Shown: positions 8,444 to 17,071 of the stretch, in pieces | Numbering within the stretch: position 1 is the first letter of the stretch | Layout of the letters: each line of letters begins with the position of its first letter | Position numbers and translations under genes: made by a program | Assembly: GCF_001941865.1 (NCBI RefSeq) | Contig: NZ_CP016162.1 | Location: 5,142,501 to 5,206,500 of the forward strand | DNA: 64,000 nucleotides | Direction of reading: 5' to 3' | Source of the DNA: Pseudomonas alcaliphila JAB1 | GTDB taxonomy: Bacteria > Pseudomonadota > Gammaproteobacteria > Pseudomonadales > Pseudomonadaceae | The notes under the pieces: generated by a model | Told to the model about the DNA's origin: nothing | Database searches by the model: none | What the model saw: only the letters and a program-made list of their open reading frames with translations

Positions 8444-10395
8444 CCCACCTCGCCGCCTGGTGCTGCGGCGCGCTGCTGGCGCTGGCCGCAGGCTTCGCCC
8501 AGGCGCAGTTGCGTCTGACGCTGGACGACAGCGCTCTAGGCGCAGCCGAACGCCAGGCGAGCCAGGCCCTGCTGGACGAGGCGATGGCCGCATTGCCCCC
8601 GCACTTCGTCCAGCAACTGGACCGAGAAGTGAGGGTCAGCTGGCGCGCTGGACTGCCCTCGGAGATCTACGGCCAGGTCGGTCGTTTCAGCGGCATCGAG
8701 CTCAACGCCGAGCTGCTGCCGAAGCTGGTCGATGGCTCGGCGGCAGAAAATCGCACCGGTCGCCCGCACGGCACCCAGCGCCAGGAACTGCTGGCCACCC
8801 TGCTGCATGAACTGACCCACCTCTACGACCGCGCCCGCCTCTGGTCTGCGGCCGAGCGCCGCCACATCAGCCAATGCCGACAGCACGTCAGCTCCATGGG
8901 CCCGGTTGGGCTGCCAGAGGATTGTCGTGGCCAGACCGAGCGCCGCTTCACCCTCAGCGACGACCCGCGTCTGCTCGATCTGGCCGGCTGGCCGCAACGG
9001 GTTGGCCAGCGTGGCGCACGCGATCTGAACAACGGCCAGGTCGCACGCAGCCCGGACAGCTACGAGCTGACCAATGCGCTGGAGTTCGTCGCGGTCAACC
9101 TCGAATACTTTCTGCTCGACCCCAGCTATGCCTGCCGCCGCCCCTCGCTGGCGCGCTATTTCCGTGAGCACTTCAACTGGACGCCGCCCAGCGAGAACTG
9201 CAGCAACGACTATCCCTACCTCAATGCCGGGCGCGACTTCGCCCTGCAGCCACTGGGGCGGCTCGACCCTGAGCGCGTGTATGAAGTCGACTACCTGCTC
9301 GCTGAAGCCAACGATGCCTGGATGAGCCGCTGGGGCCACAGCATGCTGCGCCTGGTGGTCTGCGCACCGGGCCGGCCACGTGGCCCGGACTGCCGCCTGG
9401 ATCTCGACCACCATCTGGTGCTGTCCTACCGTGCCTTCGTCGGCGACCTGCAACTGTCGAGCTGGGATGGCCTGACCGGCGTCTACCCCTCACGCCTGTT
9501 CGTGCTGCCGCTGGAGCAGGTGATTGATGAATACACCAAGGTCGAGCTGCGCAGCCTGGCCTCGGTACCGCTGCGCCTGTCGCGCGACGAGGTCGAACAA
9601 CTGGTGGTACGCGCCGCCGAACAGCACTGGAGCTATGACGGCGACTACTACTTCGTCTCCAACAACTGTGCGGTGGAAACCCTCAAGCTGCTACGCAGCG
9701 GTACCGGAAATCCGCGCCTGCATGCCCTCGACAGCATCCTGCCCAACGGCCTGCTGGAACTGATGGATGCGCGCGGGCTGGCCGACACCACAGTGCTCGA
9801 CGATCCGCGCGAGGCGCTGCGCCTGGGCTATCGCTTCGACTCCTTCCGCGAGCGCTACCAGGCGATGTTCCGCGTCCTGCGCGAACGCCTGCCGATCACT
9901 CAGGACAGCGTCGAAACCTGGCTGGAACAACCTGCCGAAACGCGACGCAACTGGTTCGCCAAGGCCGACCTGCGCGCCAGCGCCGCCCTGCTGTTGCTGG
10001 AGCAAGCCGCGCTGCGCAGGCAACTGCTGCTGGCTCAGGACGAACTCAAGCGTCGCTACCTGACCGGCCGCGCCGCTGGCGATCCGAGCCTGAACAAGGC
10101 CGGTGCCGCGCTGGAACAGATCCTGGCCAACAGCGGCTTCCTCAGCCGTCCGGCCGAACTGCTCGAAGGCGGTTACGGCTTGCCGCAACAGCAGGAGTGG
10201 GAGCGCCTCGAAATCAGCAGCCGTGAGCGTCAGCAGCAACTGCGCCAGCTCAGCGACGAGCTCGATGGCGAAGTGCGCAACCTGCTGCAACCCGAGCGCC
10301 TGGCTGAGCTGGAGGCCAATGAGGCCAATCTGGTGACGCTGGGCGAACACCTGCGGGTCTTGCACAAGGCCAGTGGCGGGCTGGAGCTGCCGTAA
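8440..10395 (+). CDS. DUF4105 (Lnb N-terminal-like) periplasmic protein with HExxH motif
   Basis: A 651-residue exported protein. It starts at a GTG overlapping the previous stop and has a signal peptide ending AGFAQA. The N-terminal domain holds a zinc-protease-like LLHELTH at about residues 124-130. The central DUF4105 domain (about 280-430) has WGHSMLR and SNNCAVETL, the conserved His and Cys expected of a permuted papain-like fold. The C-terminal 200 residues are helical and glutamine-rich, with coiled-coil character. DUF4105 has been linked to lipoprotein N-acylation in Bacteroides; whether this protein is an acyltransferase or a protease is not decidable here. Confidence 0.75.
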   Translation: MTHLAAWCCGALLALAAGFAQAQLRLTLDDSALGAAERQASQALLDEAMAALPPHFVQQLDREVRVSWRAGLPSEIYGQVGRFSGIELNAELLPKLVDGSAAENRTGRPHGTQRQELLATLLHELTHLYDRARLWSAAERRHISQCRQHVSSMGPVGLPEDCRGQTERRFTLSDDPRLLDLAGWPQRVGQRGARDLNNGQVARSPDSYELTNALEFVAVNLEYFLLDPSYACRRPSLARYFREHFNWTPPSENCSNDYPYLNAGRDFALQPLGRLDPERVYEVDYLLAEANDAWMSRWGHSMLRLVVCAPGRPRGPDCRLDLDHHLVLSYRAFVGDLQLSSWDGLTGVYPSRLFVLPLEQVIDEYTKVELRSLASVPLRLSRDEVEQLVVRAAEQHWSYDGDYYFVSNNCAVETLKLLRSGTGNPRLHALDSILPNGLLELMDARGLADTTVLDDPREALRLGYRFDSFRERYQAMFRVLRERLPITQDSVETWLEQPAETRRNWFAKADLRASAALLLLEQAALRRQLLLAQDELKRRYLTGRAAGDPSLNKAGAALEQILANSGFLSRPAELLEGGYGLPQQQEWERLEISSRERQQQLRQLSDELDGEVRNLLQPERLAELEANEANLVTLGEHLRVLHKASGGLELP

Positions 10396-10497
10396 GGCAC
10401 ATGCTGGCGCAGACCGGAATTGACCGTAGCGCGAGGGTGAGCAGGCACGTCGCAATACAAGCCTGGCCTCGCTCTCCCTTTGCGCCCGCCCTGGTTC

Positions 10498-12135
10498 TTA
10501 GCGCTTGCAGTGTGCTGGCGGCAGCACGTCCTGCGCTGCCTGATTGGTCATGATCTGCAGCTCATTGACGTTGCGCGCGGTGAACACCTTGCCCCCGGTC
10601 GCCGCCGCCAGGCAATTCCCGGCACCGGTGCCGAGAATATCGACCACGTTGATCTTCAAGTGCGGTTTGCTGCGCGCCAAGGCCTGGGCTATCGCACAGG
10701 GATCCTGGTTGCAACTCTCCTCGCCATCGGACACCACCAGCATCACCGACTCGCGGTTGACCCCATCGAGCATCTGTCCGGCCTTGGCGATGCCATCGGC
10801 CAGAGGCGTGCCTTGTACCGGTGTCACGGTGCGCAGGCGTGACAGCAGATCTGCTCGTTGGTCAGGACCGAAGTAGCCGACGCTGCGGGCGCCCGGACAG
10901 CTCTCCACCAGCACCAGTCCGGCGTTGGCATCACTGGGCAGCTGTTGCACCACGCCAATAGTCGCCTCGCGCGCCGTGGTAATGCGCTTGGGTTCACGGA
11001 ATACATGGCCCATCGTGTTCGGGGCATTGGTTCCAAGCAGCAGCTGCGTGGCGATATTGGCAACCCCTTGCACCATCGTTGCCTGTTCGATTTCCTTGGG
11101 TGTGGCCAGCATGCTGATATCCATGGAACCGGAAGCATCAAAGACGATGACCATCTCCGGCGCCAACTCCTTCGGACGCTCATCGGGGCAAAGGTTCTTG
11201 GCATTAGTGATCAACTGCTCCTTGCAGTTCTTCGCCAAGTTCTGCTCGACCTGCTCGCGCAGGGCGGCGTTGTCCTTGAGCAACGGCTCTTCGCGCTGCA
11301 TCTTCTGCAGGGCCGAACAGTCTCGGGCGATGCCATCGATACGTTTTTTCAGCAGCTCGGCAGGATCCGGCTTGGGCTCGGGTTTTGGTTCAGGCTTGGG
11401 CTCGGGAATCGGCGGTGGCAGCGGAATTTCCGGCTCGGGTTCGGGCTCCTCGACCACCGGATCCTCTTCCACTGGCTCCTGCTCGGATGGAACCTCCTCA
11501 GGCACGGCCGGCTCTTCGGCCACCGGAGACTCGACCGGTACAGGCGGGGTTTCCGGCTCGCGACAGAACAGCCACCACCAGAGCGCCGCCAGTAGGGCCA
11601 GCAACAGCAGGGCAAGCAGCAGCCACAACCACCAGCGCCGCTTGCGTGGCACCTCGCTGACCACGGCTGCTGCACCTGGCGGTAACGCACCAGCTTGCGC
11701 GGTAACAGGCGTGATCGGTGGCGCTGGGGGTTGGCCACCGCCCCAGAAGGTCACCAGCGGCTGGCCATTGAGCGAATACAGGGTCGAGGTGTCGGGATAA
11801 CGGGCCGCTTCACGCAACAGAGCCGCCTGGCGTACACCATCGCCACCCTGTGCATCGAACTGGCTGGCCAGTTGTTCGATAGAAGCCAGTCGCTCGTCGA
11901 GCAGGTGGCGCACCTGCGCCGCCTCCTTCTCATCCAACTGACTGAACGGTACCGGCTGGCCGCCAAGATCCGAATACCATTCGACGATATCACCCTCGGC
12001 CTGCTTCGGCTTGGCGTACAGGGTCGCCGTGCTCGGCGGCAGGTGCCGGCGCAGGATCTGCGTGAGTTCGCCATGACCGGCCAGGGCATCTGCCGCGCTA
12101 CGGGTTTGGGAGGACAGGCGGGAGATTCGCTTCAT
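10498..12135 (-). CDS. VWA-domain single-pass membrane protein with SrfA-like N-terminus
   Basis: A 545-residue protein, last gene of the srf operon. The ATG at 12135 (MKRISRLSSQT) has AGGAAG upstream. Residues 1-130 form a cytoplasmic domain with GDIVEWY and GQPLVTFWG, repeated in the SrfA-like protein at 25842. A transmembrane helix (about 165-190) follows RKRRWWLW, then a proline/glutamate-rich linker and Ala-Pro-Lys repeats. The C-terminal VWA domain has an intact MIDAS, VFDASGSMD (about 332-340), and later VVSDGEESC. It is probably an inner-membrane protein with a periplasmic metal-dependent protein-binding domain. Partners are inferred to be products of the same operon. Confidence 0.75.
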   Translation of the reverse strand: MKRISRLSSQTRSAADALAGHGELTQILRRHLPPSTATLYAKPKQAEGDIVEWYSDLGGQPVPFSQLDEKEAAQVRHLLDERLASIEQLASQFDAQGGDGVRQAALLREAARYPDTSTLYSLNGQPLVTFWGGGQPPAPPITPVTAQAGALPPGAAAVVSEVPRKRRWWLWLLLALLLLALLAALWWWLFCREPETPPVPVESPVAEEPAVPEEVPSEQEPVEEDPVVEEPEPEPEIPLPPPIPEPKPEPKPEPKPDPAELLKKRIDGIARDCSALQKMQREEPLLKDNAALREQVEQNLAKNCKEQLITNAKNLCPDERPKELAPEMVIVFDASGSMDISMLATPKEIEQATMVQGVANIATQLLLGTNAPNTMGHVFREPKRITTAREATIGVVQQLPSDANAGLVLVESCPGARSVGYFGPDQRADLLSRLRTVTPVQGTPLADGIAKAGQMLDGVNRESVMLVVSDGEESCNQDPCAIAQALARSKPHLKINVVDILGTGAGNCLAAATGGKVFTARNVNELQIMTNQAAQDVLPPAHCKR

Positions 12136-12213
12136 GGCGGTCAGCTTCCTGCTTAGGTAGTCAGGGAAAAGCCTGCTGGCGGAACGACCGGCATGCAGGT
12201 GTAACGGCAATGA

Positions 12214-12705
12214 TCAACGCAGGCCAAGATCGCTTTCCAGGCTGGAAACCTTGCTACGCAGCTTCTGCAGCTCAACCTGTTTCTGCAGCACGGCCGGATT
12301 CTCCTGCTGGTTGATATTTTTCAGGTCGTTCTCCAGCGCAGCAATTTCTGCCTCGATGCGCCGGTTGCCCTTGGCCTTATTCTTGAGTTCACCAAGCAGG
12401 GCGTTCAGCGACTTGTTCAAGGAGGCGTACTGCGCCTGCTGGGTCGCCAGATCCTTGCCGACCGACGCTTTCTCCTGCTCGATAGCGGCATAGACATCAC
12501 GGAACAACTGGTTGGTTTTCTGCTCGTCGAGCAGGATCTTTTCCTTCTCCTCGACACGCTGGGCGTAGACGCCCTGGGTCTTGCAACCGAATTTGGTGGC
12601 GAACCCGGCATCGGCATTACGCGGGTCGCATTCCTGCGAACTGACGGCACAACCGGCGAGCATGGCGACGCCAGCCAGTAGGACAAAAGAACGAAGTGGA
12701 GGCAT
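12214..12705 (-). CDS. Coiled-coil lipoprotein
   Basis: A 163-residue lipoprotein; signal MPPLRSFVLLAGVAMLAGC has a clear lipobox (LAGC). The ATG at 12705 has AAGGA upstream. The mature part is mostly heptad-rich helix (EEKEKILLDEQKTNQLF and KQVELQKLRSKVSSLESDL). It lies between the second VWA gene and another coiled-coil lipoprotein in the srf operon, so it is probably an envelope scaffold of the same complex. A counterpart of the T6SS lipoprotein TagQ is possible, but I see no sequence proof. Confidence 0.7.
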   Translation of the reverse strand: MPPLRSFVLLAGVAMLAGCAVSSQECDPRNADAGFATKFGCKTQGVYAQRVEEKEKILLDEQKTNQLFRDVYAAIEQEKASVGKDLATQQAQYASLNKSLNALLGELKNKAKGNRRIEAEIAALENDLKNINQQENPAVLQKQVELQKLRSKVSSLESDLGLR

Positions 12706-12850
12706 GGACGTATTCCTTGGAGCCTGAATAGGCTGTCGCTGCAGAGTGTGCCGCGCACACCGAAAAGGTCGGTAAAGGTGCGCACAGCGCACCCTACCTG
12801 TCATGTTGACCGAGAGTTTCCCGGAGCCTGTTCAGGTCGCGAACAGACTC

Positions 12851-13573
12851 TTAACCGAGCCGGATCGAAGAACGCTGCTGGTACAGCTGGTCGATTTCCG
12901 ACTCCAGTTGCGCGATCTGCTTCTGCATCTTGCCGATCTCCGCATCCAAGGTATCGGTACGGGCACCATTGTTGCGCTCGGCGGCGGCAACCTTGGTCCA
13001 CTCCTGCTGCTTGGAGCGTACGTCGGCCAGGGATTTCTTCAGGTAGGCGGTATTGGCATCGATCTCGGCGAGCTGCTTCTGCGCCTGGGCGCTCTGCACC
13101 TTGTTGGCGGCGATGTCTTGCTTGATCTGCTCGATCTTGCGCTTGTCATCGGCGATCACGCTACGCGCGGTATCGCTGAGCATCTGCAGCTCCTGGTTGT
13201 CCTTGCGCACGTCGGCGATGGTCGCATCCAGACGGTCTTCCGCGTTGGCATACTGGCTGCGCTGGTTATCCAGATAGTAGTTGGCGCCCATGCCCACGCC
13301 ACAGCCAGCCAGACCGGCAGCGACCATGCACTGAGCCTTCTTGCTCGGGTTACCCAACTGGCAGGCGAGCATGCCGACCACCGCGCCACCGGCACAGGCT
13401 TGCCAACCCGACTTGCTGAAGAACTGCGCCGAACTGCTGTTGGCCAGCCGTGGGTCGACCGGCGCCTGATTGGCAGCCGGCGTCGTGCCGGTGGTCTGAC
13501 AGCCAGTCAATACGAGAGCGAGACCCAGAACGACCCATTTCATCCGTTGATCCAACAACGCTACTGCTTTCAT
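12851..13573 (-). CDS. Glycine-zipper, coiled-coil lipoprotein
   Basis: A 240-residue protein. The ATG at 13573 has GAAGGG 7 nt upstream. A lipoprotein signal ends LVLTGC. Residues 60-100 are glycine/alanine-rich with paired cysteines (GGAVVGMLACQLG, AAGLAGCGVGMGANYYLD), a glycine-zipper segment likely to associate with membrane. The C-terminal 130 residues are a long predicted coiled coil. It starts 15 bp after the SUMF1-like gene. Inferred to be an outer- or inner-membrane-anchored part of the srf/Tag-like complex. Confidence 0.7.
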   Translation of the reverse strand: MKAVALLDQRMKWVVLGLALVLTGCQTTGTTPAANQAPVDPRLANSSSAQFFSKSGWQACAGGAVVGMLACQLGNPSKKAQCMVAAGLAGCGVGMGANYYLDNQRSQYANAEDRLDATIADVRKDNQELQMLSDTARSVIADDKRKIEQIKQDIAANKVQSAQAQKQLAEIDANTAYLKKSLADVRSKQQEWTKVAAAERNNGARTDTLDAEIGKMQKQIAQLESEIDQLYQQRSSIRLG

Positions 13574-13588
13574 GTCCATGCCCTTCGC

Positions 13589-15178
13589 TTAAATGGATTT
13601 ACAGGATTCCAGCCACTGACTGCGCGCCACTTTGCCGCTTTTCATGTAGCTATTCAGATTCTTCCAGTGGGTGTCGAGGTAACTGCGCAGGTTGCTTTTG
13701 CTGCGCGCCGCCATTTGTTGAGCCACCACACTGACTTGCGGCTCGACGGTGGCCGAGGTGTAGTTGAGAGCACCACTGACCACCGTGTCGGCATAGTAGT
13801 TGAGCATGAAGTCGAGCACCTTGCGATGACCTTCGAGCTGCTCTTTGCGCGCATCGCAGCGGCTCATCTGGTCATCTTCACCTGCTCCACAACTACGCTT
13901 GTAGTTGCCTTCCAGAGTATCGAGGAACATACCGTCGTCCTTGAGCTTGGTGCAGAGGAAAGCACCCAATTGCAGTTCGGAGCGGATCGCCTGGTCGCGT
14001 TGCTCGTCACGTGCCTGGGTGTTGGCACGCAGATCGCCACGCAGCTTTTCCAGTTGCTGCTTGAGCGCGTCATCCTGCACGCCGCTGGCGATGCTGGCGA
14101 TTTCCGCGACTGGATCCTTGTTGTCCTTGCTGCCTGTGGCCTTGCTCGCTGCCGGAGTACCGAGTTTCTTCCAGTCCTGCTCGACCTGCTTGATGCGCTC
14201 GCGCGAGGTCAGCACCGGAGCCACCAGGGCCAGGCGCACACCGCCGGTCTTGAGCTTGTTCTGCTCGCCAGCGCTGGCGTAGTAAGGCTGTTCCTGACGC
14301 AATGCGGTGCGCAGCTCAGCCTGCGGCGTCAGGTAGTTACCGCCACGCACGATATAGCCGCCAGCCTGGCCATGCTGGCGATCGAGCTTGTTCAGGCGGA
14401 AGGGTTCGAAGAGCATCTCATCGACGTTGCCCAGAACGTCATGCAGGCCCAGCGGATTTGGCTTGAGCAAACCGGTCAGTTGCAGCTTGCCATTGGCCGA
14501 CTGCGCACCAGCGAACCACGCATAAGCACCGAGCCCACCATCCGGCGTGGGGAAACGAATATCGCGAAACTCGGACTGGGAAACGGCCATGCCGCCACGT
14601 GCGGCAAACTCCCACTCGGCCTCGGTCGGCAGGCGCAGGAAGCCCGCTGCGCCATCCTCCTTGGGCAGCTTGGCAGCGGCATTCTTACGTAACCACAGGC
14701 TGTATTTGTCGGCAAAGGCAGTGGCGTCGAACCAGCTGACGCCGACCTGCGGCAGGCGCAGCTTGGTCGAAGGCGTCGGGCAGGTATCGTTCATCACGGC
14801 CTGGTATTGCAGCTCGCTCAACTCGTACTTGGCCAGCAGGTAATAGCGCCCCGGTTCCGGTTTCTGCACCGTGAAACTACCGGCGATATAGCTGGGGCGG
14901 GCCTGCTCGATGTAGCCCCACTCGTCGCTGTCCTGACCGAGGGTCACGCCATAGTCACCCATCGGGCTGGCGACTGGAACCTGTACCTTGCGCAGCACCA
15001 ACGAACCCTCGCACGGCATCGGCAGGATCACGTCATCGGCCAGCGGTTTGGGGTTGTAGTACTTCTCCTCCCAAGCGGCCTGGGCCGGCAGACTGCCCAG
15101 CGCCAGCAACGTCGCCGCTGCCAGCAAGGCCTGCTCAGAGGTCACGCAGGCTTTCAGCCGGTTGAATATGGATCGCAC
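13589..15178 (-). CDS. SUMF1/FGE-fold exported protein, TagR-like
   Basis: A 529-residue exported protein. The start is a GTG at 15178 with GGAGGG 5 nt upstream; it gives a basic signal peptide and overlaps the permease gene by 44 bp. Residues 75-330 show the formylglycine-generating-enzyme fold: YELSELQYQAVM, VSWFDATAF, LRLPTEAEWEFAARGG, GLHDVLGNVDEML and GGNYLT. The usual C-terminal GFRCA-type motif is GGVRLAL here, so the copper-binding cysteines of true FGE appear absent. In the P. aeruginosa H1-T6SS the FGE-like TagR acts with TagQST upstream of the kinase PpkA; position next to TagST-like and PpkA-like genes supports that analogy. Confidence 0.75.
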   Translation of the reverse strand: MRSIFNRLKACVTSEQALLAAATLLALGSLPAQAAWEEKYYNPKPLADDVILPMPCEGSLVLRKVQVPVASPMGDYGVTLGQDSDEWGYIEQARPSYIAGSFTVQKPEPGRYYLLAKYELSELQYQAVMNDTCPTPSTKLRLPQVGVSWFDATAFADKYSLWLRKNAAAKLPKEDGAAGFLRLPTEAEWEFAARGGMAVSQSEFRDIRFPTPDGGLGAYAWFAGAQSANGKLQLTGLLKPNPLGLHDVLGNVDEMLFEPFRLNKLDRQHGQAGGYIVRGGNYLTPQAELRTALRQEQPYYASAGEQNKLKTGGVRLALVAPVLTSRERIKQVEQDWKKLGTPAASKATGSKDNKDPVAEIASIASGVQDDALKQQLEKLRGDLRANTQARDEQRDQAIRSELQLGAFLCTKLKDDGMFLDTLEGNYKRSCGAGEDDQMSRCDARKEQLEGHRKVLDFMLNYYADTVVSGALNYTSATVEPQVSVVAQQMAARSKSNLRSYLDTHWKNLNSYMKSGKVARSQWLESCKSI

Positions 15179-16361
15179 GAAACCCTCCTACAGCCGCCAC
15201 GACGATGGCGATCAGCAATGCACTGGCGAAGGCCAGCAAAATATGAATGTTTTCCAACTTGCAGACGAAGCCGTCGTCGGCCAGGTTGGCGCCCAGCGCC
15301 GTATTGAATACATGGCTGCCGACCAGGTAGGCAGCGTAGCCCAAAGCAAAAGCCAAACAGGTGAGCAGCGCCGCCTGAACCATCACGTAGGCGCCAGCAG
15401 CCGAACGCTGAAAACCAAGCAGACGCAACAGCGCCAGATCCTTGCGCTTGCGGTCGATATTGGCGAGAAAGGCCCCGGCCAGCGAGGCCACGCAACCGAT
15501 CACCGCGGTCCAGGCGATCACCGCGAAAATCAGGCCGAGCACATGGCTGATGGCCTTGACCGACTCGATCTCACGCGCCCGCGTGCTGCTCTCTATGCGC
15601 TCGCCATCAAGCCAACTGGCAATGCTGGCCACATCATCCAGGCCCCGGGCGTAGATGCGCGCACGGGCATAGCGCTCGCGCACCGGCGCCACCTCGCCGG
15701 TGAGGAAGCCGAACATCGGCACGGCATAACCATCGCGAAAATTTTCCATCGCCACCAGCAGATCAAGGTGCACCAGCACCGCCGGCCGGGTAAAGGCGCT
15801 GTTCTCCAGCACCCCACCCACGGTCACCGTCAGTTCGCCACGCTCGTTGCTGCCATCGAGCTTGCGCAGCACCAGCAGACGCAACGTATCGCCGACCTGC
15901 ACGCCGAGTCGGCTCGCCGCACTGGCGCTGAGCAGTACCTGCTCCAACGTCGCGGGCGACGGCAAGGCGGCGATCAGCGGATCGCCACTGGCTGTCGGGA
16001 TGACTTCGGCATTAGCAACAAAATGCTGACTGTCGCGCTGCAGGTCGGCCTGGGTGTTCAGCGAACGTGTCAGCGGGATGACGAAGCCTACGCCGGGCTG
16101 GGCACGCAAACGCTCGAACCAGCCGCCGGCCAAGTCATAGTTGCCGAGCATGCGCACTTCGAGGTTGCGCGGGTCGCTGAGCAGCTCATCATTGAGCTGC
16201 GAGACCACGCCATGCTTGAGGCCAAACAACAGCAGCAGGGGCGCGATCACCGCTACCAGCGAGGCGACGATGCACAGCGACACCTTGCGGTCGTGCCACA
16301 GGTCACGCGCTGCCAATTCGATCAGCAAACGCAGACGGGGGCGAGTCTCAGGCCGCGTCAT
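15135..16361 (-). CDS. MacB/FtsX-type ABC transporter permease, TagS-like
   Basis: A 408-residue permease. TM1 is at about residues 31-50 (IVASLVAVIAPLLLLFGL), followed by a 200-residue periplasmic domain and three C-terminal helices. The start MTRPETRPRLRLL overlaps the end of the ATPase gene by 14 bp. Proteins of this topology usually act in mechanotransmission or lipoprotein handling rather than solute transport. With the ATPase upstream and the SUMF1 protein downstream it matches the TagT-TagS-TagR order of T6SS threonine-phosphorylation pathways. Confidence 0.75.
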   Translation of the reverse strand: MTRPETRPRLRLLIELAARDLWHDRKVSLCIVASLVAVIAPLLLLFGLKHGVVSQLNDELLSDPRNLEVRMLGNYDLAGGWFERLRAQPGVGFVIPLTRSLNTQADLQRDSQHFVANAEVIPTASGDPLIAALPSPATLEQVLLSASAASRLGVQVGDTLRLLVLRKLDGSNERGELTVTVGGVLENSAFTRPAVLVHLDLLVAMENFRDGYAVPMFGFLTGEVAPVRERYARARIYARGLDDVASIASWLDGERIESSTRAREIESVKAISHVLGLIFAVIAWTAVIGCVASLAGAFLANIDRKRKDLALLRLLGFQRSAAGAYVMVQAALLTCLAFALGYAAYLVGSHVFNTALGANLADDGFVCKLENIHILLAFASALLIAIVVAAVGGFRAIHIQPAESLRDL

Positions 16362-17061
16362 GGAACACCGTGCCGTCGGCGCTGGCATCGACGGCGCTAC
16401 CCTGCAGCGTGCCGACGATGTTGCGGATCGCACAATCGCGCACCAGATCCCAGTCGTGGGTAACCAACAACGCGGCGATCTGGAAACGCTGGACGATTTC
16501 GATGATCAGCTCGAACAAGCGTTGCGCCTGCAGAGGATCGAGCGCTGCGGTCGGCTCGTCGGCCAACAGCAGGTCGGGCTCATGGGCAATCGCGCGGACG
16601 AAAGACACACGCTGGCGCTCGCCGATAGACAGCTGCGCTGGCAACTTGCCCAGCAAGGGTTGCAGGCACAGACGAGAGATGGCCTCGTCGACCAACTCGC
16701 TCTTGCCAGGTAGACCAAGCATGCGCCGGGGCAACTCGATATTCTGCCGCACACTGAGAAACGGCAGCAGACCGCCGCTCTGCAACACGAAGCCCAAACG
16801 CTGAGCGCGAATATCAGCCAATTGCGCCTGGCGGTCATCGCGCAGCAGCGCGGCAACATCCAGCCCATCGGCATCTCCCAGACGGAACTGGCCGAGCCCA
16901 TCGGGACGCAGGATCAGACCAATCATTTCCAGCAGCGTGCTCTTGCCACAACCGCTGGCGCCGGTGATTGCCGCCACCTCGCCACGGCCAAGAATCAGGC
17001 GCGGCAAGACGATCTGGTAGTCGCTACCCCGGCGAATGCGCATGTCCTCGATATGCAACAT
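16348..17061 (-). CDS. ABC transporter ATP-binding protein, TagT/LolD-like
   Basis: A 237-residue ATPase starting MLHIEDMRIRRG with AGGA 8 nt upstream. Walker A GASGCGKST is at 34-42, the signature LSIGERQR at about 140, Walker B LLLADEPTAALDP at about 160 and the switch histidine in LVTHDWD at about 193. All catalytic elements are intact. It overlaps the permease gene and follows the VWA gene by 10 bp. Size and motifs match LolD/MacB-type ATPases, and the neighbours suggest a TagT-like role. Confidence 0.85.
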   Translation of the reverse strand: MLHIEDMRIRRGSDYQIVLPRLILGRGEVAAITGASGCGKSTLLEMIGLILRPDGLGQFRLGDADGLDVAALLRDDRQAQLADIRAQRLGFVLQSGGLLPFLSVRQNIELPRRMLGLPGKSELVDEAISRLCLQPLLGKLPAQLSIGERQRVSFVRAIAHEPDLLLADEPTAALDPLQAQRLFELIIEIVQRFQIAALLVTHDWDLVRDCAIRNIVGTLQGSAVDASADGTVFHDAA

Positions 17062-17071
17062 GACCCAAGTC

